This document shows, in pieces, positions 40,936-50,457 of a stretch of DNA of 64,000 nucleotides; positions within the stretch are counted from its first letter, which is position 1; each line of letters begins with the position of its first letter. A program made the position numbers and the translations under genes. The notes under the pieces are model-generated. The model was not told where the DNA came from. It searched no databases and saw only the letters and a list, made by a program, of their open reading frames with translations. The stretch covers positions 14,292,920 through 14,356,919 of the forward strand of contig NC_133938.1 of NCBI RefSeq assembly GCF_031877795.1. Direction: 5' to 3'. The stretch is from Strix aluco (taxonomy: Eukaryota; Chordata; Aves; Strigiformes; Strigidae).

Positions 40936-42437
40936 CTGGGGGAAAATTATAATATAATATTTAAAAGAATAGCTTTGTACCTTCTCAAGAAAGACCTCAT
41001 TCTATAATACATTTCTTCTTTTCTACAAAATATTAATCAAAAATGTTTGTAGAGTTTCACTGCAAATGTACACTTTGGATAATCTAAAAAGTATTGTTTT
41101 TTTGTGAGACAGATACAATTCTAGGGGAAATCAGTAATGAACTGTATATATTCCTGCTCTTGCATTTTCTGATATTTTTTAGCAAAACTTTTTATTAACA
41201 TCAGTATCTCCTATTATGATTTTAAAATCAGATCATTTTAGTGAATGACAAATACACTGACAGTAGGACATATATTAATATGACATGAACATTTTCTAAT
41301 ATAAAAGGACTTATCACAGCAGTGACTTAGATAAGCAAAATTGAATAACTGAATTTGCAACATGATCAAAACAAGACTCTGAAATAACAATCACTTCAGA
41401 CAAATGCTATTCAGATATGTAACATGAACATTCTCCAGAGAAACACAGGCTATTTTAATATGGGATGTGAATATTTTCTGTATAGGAATACAGTTACATT
41501 TGCTGCTTGGTATTTGCACAAAGAATCTCTGAAATACATGACTGTGCATCAGCATAAGGATAGTATTCAGTTGACCATAAAATGTATCCAAGTATTTTTT
41601 TTTTCTAAATAAAGGACCAGAGATTATTCTCCTCCCAGCCTTCCTTTTCAAAATAACTATATAAGTACCTGCAGAGGTTTTAAATTTGAACTGAAGACTT
41701 AGGATGCTATTTAGCAACCAGGAAACAGCCTCTATCAGCATGAAGTTCACAGTGTGAGAGGACTCTCTCAATACAGTATATTCATGCTGATACTCTGCTT
41801 GCTGTCAGTTCTGATACCTTATAAAGCTGCCTCCTGAGGCAGGACCTGAGCTCTTGCAGATCCCCATATAGACCCTGGAAATCTATGGGCCCTCTTAATA
41901 TAAGAGGCACATAAACTGAGTGGTCATTCTCACAATTTTGTGCTGGTCATGAGTGGCCATGTTTAATAGTCATAAACTTCAAATTGATTATGCTGTTATA
42001 AACTCTCAGGAGAGAATTTCAAGCAGATTTTATGATGCCAAGGTTAGACAAATGGGTGGCAAAGTTTTGTGAGAGAGGAATTTAGAGCCATATGGTTACT
42101 GACCACCAATGTATGCCAGTTAAATCCCATAGCAGTCTTAAAGTGGGATTTAAAATTAAAAGCAATGCACCAAAAATAAGCACAACAGACTGTGTATTTG
42201 GAACAAGATACTTTGCTGCATCATTGCTCTGTAATACTGCAGAAAGGACATAAGGAAATTCAAACACATATGGGAGGAATTTTGTTTGCTCTGTGCACAA
42301 TAAATTGTGTGTTTGCTGAACAAAAACAAGAGACAACCTAAAGGGGGAAAAGTACATAAGTTGCACTGAAATAAAAACATAAGGAATGAAGACAGGAAAA
42401 AGTATCAGGTAAAACACTAAATTAAAATAGCACTTAC
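40936..42437 (-). other. ADGRL4 intron, 1.5 kb
   Basis: Intron between the GPS exon and the TM1-TM2 exon. AT-rich; frames of 111-126 codons on the minus strand (41391-41771, 42082-42417) have no recognisable protein. No repeat identified. Confidence 0.8.
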
Positions 42438-42608
42438 AACAGAGCCACCTGAGGACATCAAAACAGCAAAATGTGTCAGATGATTACATTTGCATGAGAT
42501 ATGAGTGGAGTTGGAATGTGTCAGCTCACAACCTTCTGTAGCCCAGTTGCCATTCATTGTGTCTACCGAGTAGTTCCAAAACGCACATTTAATATCTTTA
42601 TCTGCAGT
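42438..42608 (-). CDS. ADGRL4: ADGRL4 exon: GPS autoproteolysis motif and tethered agonist
   Basis: A 171-base, phase 0-0 exon, acceptor ttccag, donor GTAAGT. It carries the GPCR proteolysis site: [18 protein letters not shown], then [20 protein letters not shown], then THFAVLMSS. The four cysteines and two tryptophans of the GPS are all present. Autoproteolysis in this family occurs between His-Leu and Thr, and the HL/T motif is intact here. The sequence after the cut, THFAVLM, is the expected tethered agonist (human THFAILM). A cleavable, activatable receptor is inferred. Confidence 0.95.
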
Positions 42609-43883
42609 CTGGAACAGAAACAAGATGTTTTACTGATGGCAAAAGGCAGGATATTTCCCATCAAGAGACCTTTCTTACGTTAGCCAACACAATTCATTAA
42701 AAATTGCTTGTTACCATTGGAAGGTTAGGAAACAAAAAACACGTTCTGCAAGGCCTATTCCAAGCAATTAAAACATGGCTGGGGATGGAAGCATTTTATT
42801 CACACAGCTAACACCCCACCAAACATGTTGGCTAATCAGATTACTGAACCCTTCTGGCACTTGCAAAGGTGTTGGAATTTTTACCTACTGAAAACATTGT
42901 TATATATACACCTGCACCTGCTGAACATGGACTAAACCCCAAGGTTACAGCCACATTGCTTGTCCTGCTCATAGTCCCTTCCAAACGAGCAGTTCAAAAA
43001 ACTGAGACTTATTCTGTGCATTTTACAAAGTAATCTGGGATAAAACCAGGGTCATATCACACCTGCTATATCAGGTGCAATGACAGCGATGAATAAGACC
43101 ATTAGTATTATTTATTACAGTTAGTACTTAGTAACACTAGTCAAAGGTAAGGTCCCCACTGTACTATAGGCTGTATAAACACATGCAAATTTATATAAAG
43201 GTGATCTCTAGCTCAAATATTAGAAGGCAAGTAACAAATTTAAAAGCTGCATAACCAAGGTTAACACCTTGTTCCACTGCCCACCTCCCTACAGTGTCTT
43301 TCTTGTTATGTTTCTGATAATTCCTTGTGCCATGTAAGGCAATTCTTCACATACAAATGAAGTCAGCAAAATCTATATATACTGGAAGTAAAACTCTCAA
43401 TTTTAAATAAATGTGTTCAGATTTCAGAAATAACAACTTGCAGTACTATAGATTCTGCTATTACCTCCTAGCTTCAGGTTAACTTTTTGCATTAACTTTA
43501 AAATATTTCTTCACTTTTTTTTAGTATGCATGCTTAACCATCTGATAAACTTTCAGAAAGAAACCCACTTAAATACAGAATAGTCAAGATCCTGTAACAA
43601 TCTCTGGTTCAGGAATCTACATTTTATTTATACTACAACCCAGCAAAGATGGCATTGTTGTCCTTGCGTTAGTCCCGTAGCAATTTTCAACTGTATCATG
43701 TTTAGTATCTTGCACTTAGGATGTCACATTTGAGATTAATCTTATTAGAAAAATAAATGACAAACATCAGCAAACAACAGAATTATGTCTCAATATATCA
43801 TACACTGCAGGTATGGTTACATCACATAAAATAATTAGCTATTGTTTGTTTTATTTGAAGTTGATAATAAAAAAACCCCTTAC
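42609..43883 (-). other. ADGRL4 intron, 1.3 kb
   Basis: Intron between the GAIN-B exon and the GPS exon. It contains an old repeat fragment at 43105-43195; otherwise AT-rich and unremarkable. Confidence 0.8.
43105..43195 (+). repeat. Old amniote repeat fragment, same type as 44703-45003
   Basis: The pattern TATTATTTATTACAGTTAGTA followed by GGTCCCCACTGTACTATAGG and TGTATAAACACAT resembles the first part of the MIR/L2-like element at 44703-45003. Identification rests on remembered consensus and is uncertain. Confidence 0.4.
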
Positions 43884-44077
43884 CTTGGCATACTTTAAGG
43901 TAAATGTTATTTTCTCGAGCTCATAGACCGTAGGTGGATTTGAGCTAATTGCAACAGCTATAACTGATGAGCTTACTGTCTGCCTCTGCTCTGAAGTATC
44001 TTTCAAGGAGAGGTTTTTAGGCGATGAAAGCAAAGAACCAATATTGCTATACCGCAGAAAGACAACTGCAACGGTGC
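43884..44077 (-). CDS. ADGRL4: ADGRL4 exon: GAIN subdomain B
   Basis: A 194-base exon, phase 1 in and phase 0 out, acceptor tgatag, donor GTAAGG. It encodes GTVAVVFLRYSNIGSLLSS, then VSSSVIAVAISSNPP, then TVYELEKITFTLKYAK. These are the beta-sandwich strands of GAIN subdomain B, and they match human AVAFVYYKSIGPLLSS and NPPTLYELEKITFTL. The frame stops shortly after the donor, supporting the chosen boundary. Confidence 0.94.
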
Positions 44078-45191
44078 CTATCAATCAAACAGACCATGTT
44101 TAGTAGTTTGTGGGTTTTTTATAGAAGAACAAAATTGAAGACATTAAGGAAACAATAAACAATAGACATTATTACTGCTATTGCATAAAATATGCAAAAC
44201 AGATGGAATCTTTGTGGAATACTTATAAAAATGTTTTAGAGACAATGAAATATAGCTTTATTTAAAACAATGTAACTGCCATTAGAAATAAAAATGTGTG
44301 TTCACATTGGAAATTCTAATTAGATATATGCATATATATTTTTTCTAGAGTAATATATGCTTGCTGCTGTTCTGCAATTGGCTACACATGTGGTGTCAGG
44401 TCTCATAAACTAAAATGGCTCAGACCTGAGGTAAATGCTGGGCCTCTCTGAAGTACCTGGCTTGGTTTGACTTCCATTACAGTGGAGCCAGAATGGAAGA
44501 CACATAGGGAAATAGAAAGGAAAAAGTATTTTAGGATGCAGTGCCGGTCTGAAAAAATGTTGTAATTTTTCTCTCTTGTATGAAGATAAACCACATTTTT
44601 AGGTACTAATAGGTGGTGAGATTCAGATTAGCTGGAAGATTAAGATTTAAAAGATTTTTTCTATGTTTATTAGGTTAGGCGCCTTAATTCCAGAGCTGTT
44701 TAAACACATTTATTTATTTTTAGTGATGACAGTAGTTGTAAGCTATTTCTATAGCACTCTGAGGTCCAAGCCAAGATCTGGGCGGCCCTGCTGGTTTTTG
44801 TACTGAAGAATACATGTTCTTGCTCCACTGAGCTACTCTCTAAATAGAAAAGATGCACCAATTTTTGGAGGAGTAACACAGAGACTTGAAGGGGGTGGTC
44901 CAAAGTCACACAACAGATCTATGGCTGAGAAAAGGATAAAGCTCAGGTCTCTGTTAGCAATATCCAGTGTTAAAACTCACTGGATACTCACTGCACCACT
45001 GGAAGTGTTAGAAATATCAGTCTTGAGACAATAAAGGAGTAGGAGAGGATGATAAAAATACCTTGACTCCTCTGTAGTTAGCAGGGCTGAAGTTCAGTCT
45101 TGGTAAACTGCACATTTGGTTATATATTAGTGGGTAAAAGTCTATCTAAGAGGTTTATTAAGCCACCTACTTGCTAATCTTTGTTTCTTAC
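44078..45191 (-). other. ADGRL4 intron, 1.1 kb
   Basis: Intron between two GAIN exons. About 300 bp of it is the ancient MIR-like element at 44703-45003; the rest is AT-rich DNA without features. Confidence 0.8.
44703..45003 (+). mobile_element. Ancient MIR-type SINE relic, about 300 bp
   Basis: It begins in a TTTATTTATTT stretch and continues through CCAAGCCAAGATCTGGG and TTTGTACTGAA. It then has the MIR-core-like part CAGAGACTTGAAGG, GGTCCAAAGTCACACAAC, TATGGCTGAGAAAAGGATA and GCTCAGGTCTCTG. MIR has GAGGTTAAGTGACTTGCCCA, GGTCACACAGC and ACCCAGGTCT in this order. Highly decayed, as expected for an element that predates birds. Confidence 0.6.
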
Positions 45192-45308
45192 CATTAGGAT
45201 GAGATTTCTCTCTTTTCTTTGGAGAGATCTTTATGTAATCTCCCCCCGTGTATACATGAGGGTGAATGTGCTTCATGTGGTGTGAATCAAAAGCAAAAAT
45301 CTTGAGTG
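45192..45308 (-). CDS. ADGRL4: ADGRL4 exon: GAIN domain middle segment
   Basis: A 117-base exon in phase 1-1, acceptor ttttcag, donor GTAAGA. It encodes ALKIFAFDSHHMKHIHPHVY, then TGGDYIKISPKKREKSHPN. Human ADGRL4 has FDSYNMKHIHPH and GDYINIFPKRK at this place. The exon falls between long ordinary frames and is found only through the splice sites and protein similarity. An ancient MIR-like repeat ends about 190 bp to its left. Confidence 0.92.
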
Positions 45309-47537
45309 CTGAAAAAGAAGAAAAATACTGTACAAATCACAGCTCCATTATAGTCAACCATAATTTACAGTTGGGTTAATAAATGTGCTATTGGAGTGCA
45401 TAATTACTGTAAATTTTAAGAATATATCATTGTGCCAAATATTTCAAGAAAAATGCTATTAATATAGCATGTTTGCTTAAACCTCTGTGCTTTGTTATTT
45501 TCATGCATACATTTTGCTCTCATACTTTTTACTCTTTCCATGAAAAATATAGTCTTTTATTTACCTTGCATTAAATTAGGCACTGGAAAGAACAATGTAG
45601 GTTACTTTAGGAAGAGCTATTGCTTTATTAAAAATGCGTTTCTGAAAGGGTCCACAAATCACAATTATAAAAAGCAAAGCATAAAATTCTCTACTGAATA
45701 GTAACATTTGATAAAAGCCAATTTTTGAAAAGTATATATTTTATAGTTATCTATCCATGCTACCAAATGCACATTGCACTGTGAAATAATGATGTGTCTT
45801 GTCAAAAAGCAAACAAACAAGCATCACCCCTCAGGACAAAAACTACATTAGAGGACATTGAGCTCTTTACTTGGTTCATTATAGTGCTGACTTTCAATCA
45901 CCCAGGATGGGAACAAAAAAAACCTCAATCAGGCCTTTTTAAAAAAACAAAACAAAACAACAACAAACAAATCTAAAACTTGACTGATGGAGGAATATCA
46001 CTAAGCTAGACCATCTGCATTGCTTATAGCACAGCACACAAAAATAATATGAGCTATTCAATAGACCAGCTGTCAGAAAATGTTTGTCAGGACGTAAGAA
46101 ATAGTTTTCTGAGGCTGGAGTTTTGAAAAGCTTGTAGTTCGAGAGCTTGCACCATAAAAAGCAGTGGAGAAAGAGGGGTAATGTTGTAGGTCTTGTCCCA
46201 GAATAGATGTGTGGGGCACATATGAGCCCTGTGGAAAATATATTCATGCTGAAAAACAATAACAAAAAATTTTAGTTTTTGGGGCCAATTTAGAAAAGAG
46301 CTCATACAGTTTCCCATTTTAGAACAAAAGCAAGCCAAAATATCATTGACCTTTCAATATGGAAATTCCTCCCCATTCTCTTTATCAGCTTTTTTTCTGT
46401 TGTCTTGGTCTGACTGATGTCTACACTGCCACCAGAGGCTGCAACCGAATCCTCTTGTCTTGACCTTTGTGGCCTTGGCTCTGCTGCTACGAGAGCTTCT
46501 GCTTTTGGACAGGGTGGTGGGGGAACAGGGGCTTTACAGCCAGCTCCTGGCACCACTCTGGATCTGCTGCAGACCCAGAGGTGTTCTGCACTACGTAAAT
46601 CTGCTTCTACAGAGTTCATGTCATGGAACAAATCCTTCCTATTTTTTCATCACTCTCTTGCTAATTTAGTTTCAGAAAGGTGAGGGAAGAACAGGTGGTT
46701 TGACCTGCCTCAGGACCGAAGGAGGACTCTTTCTCATCAAGTCATCTTATAAAACAGCAAACAAGTAAGAGACTGCACTGAATCTAAAATAAGAAATCAG
46801 ATCACATACAGTTTGGCTACATTGAGAAAAATAAAGATGAAAGAGTGGTCACTGCCAAAGGAATCAACATTGCTTTATTAGAATTTTGAAAAGTGGCTGG
46901 TATTAGCCTTACTCTGCTTCCACTGAAGGACTGGTAAAACTATTATTACCACAGGAAAATCAGCAGGAGTTGGTGTGAAGACACCAGCATGCAAGAAGAA
47001 GGTAGAAGAGCAAAATGGTGAAGTTGAGGCTAACCAATTCTCCTCTGAAACTCTTCTTAAAATGAGAAATTGCTCTGAAAATAAAGCCAGTCAAGATCGG
47101 ACTCACGAAGTATAATCTTTATTCCAAGCTCATTTACAATACCTTCACTGAACCAAAGAGAGTAAAAAATCTGTACAAAGCAAATCCAAATTTCATTCCA
47201 CTGATTTTTTTATGCATATAAGGTGCATAGGATAATTTTGTGCATATAAGATGAATTCAGATTCACTGTGACAGTATGACTATAATGAGAGATTGAAAGA
47301 GAATCTGAAAGGACAACTTTCCACAGCCTCTCAAGTTTTTTCTGGGCTCTGAGCTCAAATGTTCAAACTTTGAAAATTATACCTACACTGAAAATCAGGC
47401 ATTAGTTATGAAACTCATACAAATTAACACCTGTGTGTTTCACATAACACCATTTCTAATTTTCATAATTGTGCTGAAAAATTCCTCAGAGTAATCCACA
47501 TCTAAAGTATACCTTAGATTAATGTTCTTTATCTTAC
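45309..47537 (-). other. ADGRL4 intron, 2.2 kb
   Basis: Intron between two GAIN exons. A GC-richer block at about 46400-46680 stands out and gives overlapping frames of 69-109 codons on both strands, none recognisable. A short duplicated word, TGCATATAAG, is at 47213-47250. Confidence 0.75.
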
Positions 47538-47721
47538 CTATGTCACTTGTATTAGCATCTAGCTGTGTTGTCTTTTTGAAGTTCTGCGACATGAGAAGTG
47601 TCACTTGTTCTGCAGTGTGCAGCAGCTTAGTCAGGCTCTGTCTTTGGTTATCTACAGGAAGAGCTTCCCAGACTGTAATTTTGTCTTTTTGTAAAAAATT
47701 GTTCACAATGTTAACGAAAAC
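47538..47721 (-). CDS. ADGRL4: ADGRL4 exon: GAIN subdomain A, helical part
   Basis: A 184-base exon, phase 0 in and phase 1 out, acceptor tttacag, donor GTAAGA. It encodes VFVNIVNNFLQKDK, then TVWEALPVDNQRQSLTKLLH, then TAEQVTLLMSQ, and ends at DANTSDI. The wording matches the human stretch around FVKTVNNFVQRD and HTVEQATLRISQ. The frame passes into the next exon through a split Ala codon. Confidence 0.94.
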
Positions 47722-47813
47722 CTGTAAATAAAAGAATATTTTTAAGCAGAAGAGTCATATGCCATTTGTAAAATAAGAAAAAAACCCACGACTTTAAGGT
47801 TTGATCCACTCAC
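47722..47813 (-). other. ADGRL4 intron, 92 bp
   Basis: Shortest intron found, GTGAGT to tttacag, between two phase-0 ends in the GAIN region. No other content. Confidence 0.93.
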
Positions 47814-47987
47814 GTTAATGGTTGTATTACGAAGTGTTTCATTGTCAAAACCAGAGTAATGCATGGTATTCAATGATGAATAAGATAGTGCTTCAACATA
47901 TGAAATCACATCTACAGGTAAAAGTGGTCCCAAAGTATTTTTATTAATTTCTTGCAGCATCTCTAGGGGTGTTTTTAAATGGCTTAT
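47814..47987 (-). CDS. ADGRL4: ADGRL4 exon: start of GAIN domain
   Basis: A 174-base, phase 0-0 exon with acceptor tttttcag and donor GTGAGT. It begins ISHLKTPLEMLQEINKNT and continues with PVDVISYVEALS and FDNETLRNTTIN. It corresponds to the helical subdomain A of the GAIN fold, with several potential N-glycosylation sites such as NETL and NTTI. The intron that follows it in the transcript (47722-47813) is only 92 bp. Confidence 0.93.
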
Positions 47988-49709
47988 CTGAAAAATACAA
48001 GAACTTACATCTTAATGACACAAGTAAAGTCACATTTCTGCAAATGAAAGTAAACCCAATGCAAATGACTGATTTCTGTGAATTAACATACTGGCTTTTA
48101 AAATGCTTGTACATAAAGGCACTATTTAAATCAGCAGGCTGACCTATAAAGTAACGGTGTTATACGTGTCTGGTATAACCCTAACAAGCAACTACGGTTA
48201 AAAATGTCATGTGCTATCATTACTTTTTTTTTTTTTTTTAATTACTGCAGTTTAGTTTTATTTATCCTAATGCTCCAAAATGAACCAAGATATGTTCTAC
48301 AAAAATAATTAACTATCAGTTATATGGTTACTCTGTTGACTCTTTTCTGTTAAATTTATCTGAAGAGGTGGGAGCAGATGGACAATATTTGTATATTTTG
48401 TGTTTTGTTTTTTTTTTTTCAAATGCAGATTATGAAGCACATAGTTTAGTGAAACTTTACTGCCTATTTCACCTTCACTGCTTCAGTTTATGAACTGCTA
48501 AATGCATTTACATAAAACAATTAGTTTAAAAAGTAATAGGCTAGAAAGAGTGAGATGAAGATTACAAGTTTCAGTCTCATGGCTGAATAAGAAAACAATT
48601 CTTACTTCACAATACTGAAATCTAATAAGATTTTATCCATTACCTCCCCCACCCCCGCAACACCTGATTTGTAAGATCTGTAGTCTCTGCTGCTGAACAG
48701 CTTTTATGAGGCTTGCTTTGTCTTTGACTGCAGCTGAGTAGAACTAGAACACAGGCTAAAAACCAGGCTAAAATCTGACACATTGTTATTTACATACAAT
48801 TGAAGTATTTAATTTAAGTTTAGTTTGACTATGTATTAAAAAAACCCTCACTCCAAGATCCTGCTGTGGCATTTACCATGTCTTTGCATGTAAATGTGGT
48901 AAGCATGTATTATATTTAATATAATGTATTATGTTGCAGGTTAACATAGAAAGCATGTTAATACAATGTATATCTTACACTAGGTTAATAAAGCCTTTAA
49001 ATTAATATCTTTCTGAATCTCGTAACTTCAGCAAACTGCTTAATATAAAATGCAAACATATACAATTGGTTTTAATTTATTTATGCTTATGTTTCATTTA
49101 TCCTTTTAAATTAGACAATACTGTAGCTGTAGACTAATGAATAGTGAATTCATTAATACTTTTTTAATCTGCTTCAGGAATCTGCTTCTGGTGAAAAAAA
49201 AAAATCTTGAGTCCAAAGTATCTGAGTCTATAAATTCTGTACCACTTTACATACTATGCTTTGAGGAGTAAATATACTAGCATACCAGGATGTTATTGCT
49301 CCATTTTCTATTTTGTCACTTGTTGACATTACTTTTGTAAGCTATCTTGCTGCCTTTCATTCTGAACAAGCAAATAATTGCACATCAGTAAATGCAGCAG
49401 TGTGTAACTTCAGAAATTACAGAAACAGTTGAGTGATTACCAGACTTCTGAATTTTTCATGCATCACGACTCACTTCGCTGGAAACAGAACACACAGATT
49501 CCCAGCAAGTTATTATCATGATTTGAACATACAACCCAGTTCAAATAATTTGAAATTATTAAAAAGACTTCTGTAAACATGCTTAAGTTCAATTGTATGC
49601 TTCAAGCATTTGTTAAAAGCTCCTTAAGAACTATTATAATTGAAATAACAGTTTTGAACAGAAACAATTAAAGGATTTGGAAATTAATCTATAAACCAAT
49701 GCTACTTAC
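47988..49709 (-). other. ADGRL4 intron, 1.7 kb
   Basis: AT-rich intron with T runs at about 48222-48240 and 48409-48420. No repeat or RNA gene recognised. Confidence 0.8.
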
Positions 49710-49780
49710 TCCAGCTAAAGTTCTATTAATATGTTCAGTTATACAGTCTTTGTATAACTCACACTTGGTCTTCGGATTTT
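49710..49780 (-). CDS. ADGRL4: ADGRL4 exon: two-cysteine linker between EGF and GAIN
   Basis: A short 71-base exon, phase 1 at its start and phase 0 at its end, with acceptor ttctacag and donor GTAAGT. It reads ENPKTKCELYKDC then ITEHINRTLAG. The CX5C pair and the INRTL motif match the human segment with ENVNANC and INKTL. It joins the EGF array to the start of the GAIN domain. The sequence is less conserved than the neighbouring exons, as expected for a linker. Confidence 0.9.
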
Positions 49781-50301
49781 CTGTAGAAATTAAAAAGAAA
49801 CTAATTATATATTGTAGTTTAATCAATGCTCAACATATACTCACTGTAAGAGCTCTTGTCTAAATAATTCCCCAAACCATCAGCATTCTGAATTTATGCA
49901 CATAAGACACAGCACTCCATTCTGAAACTTCAACTACTAAGACTTTATCTTGGTCAAAGTTACAGCAGTGGATTGGACTCTGAGCTTTTGTTTTACTCAG
50001 GTATAGGGTTTGGCCCCTTTCCTTCGGACTTCCACAGGTGAAGTTGAGATGTCTCATTTACAGAGAGGAGTACAGATCTGACAACTATGAGGAGGTAACC
50101 ATTATTTCAAATGGATTTCATCACACTGTTTAGTAAAAATACATTTACAAAATGATTCTATTCTCAGGAAATGCAGATGCCACTGCCTTGCCTCTTTTTC
50201 ATGTCTTGCTGATTAATCTAACTGAAGATAAAGAGGCACTGGTGGGTTACTCAGAAGATGTAGCTCTATAATAACACATAAACCTTTATAATATCATGTA
50301 C
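49781..50301 (-). other. ADGRL4 intron, 521 bp
   Basis: Intron between the EGF3 exon and the two-Cys linker exon. A 65-codon frame at 49860-50057 has no known match. Nothing else seen. Confidence 0.8.
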
Positions 50302-50457
50302 CTTGGCAGGAAGTGCCATCATTTGGCTTAAACTGCAATTTTCCTGTGGATGGTTGATAACCTTCCTTACAGGAGCAGTTAAACCCTCCATCCACGTTTT
50401 CACATTTTGCATGATCTCCACAGGCAACAGTTCCTTCATTGCTGCACTCATCTACAT
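50302..50457 (-). CDS. ADGRL4: ADGRL4 exon: second in-window calcium-binding EGF domain (EGF3)
   Basis: A 156-base exon in phase 1-1, acceptor tttgcag, donor GTACAT. The translation begins DVDECSNEGTVACGDHAKC and continues through GGFNCSC, KEGYQPSTGK and NDGTSCQ, giving six cysteines and the calcium-binding DVDEC start. As I recall, human ADGRL4 has only two EGF domains and rodent ADGRL4 has three; this bird copy matches the longer form. Because the exon is symmetric, skipping it would keep the frame, so both long and short isoforms are possible. Confidence 0.93.
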
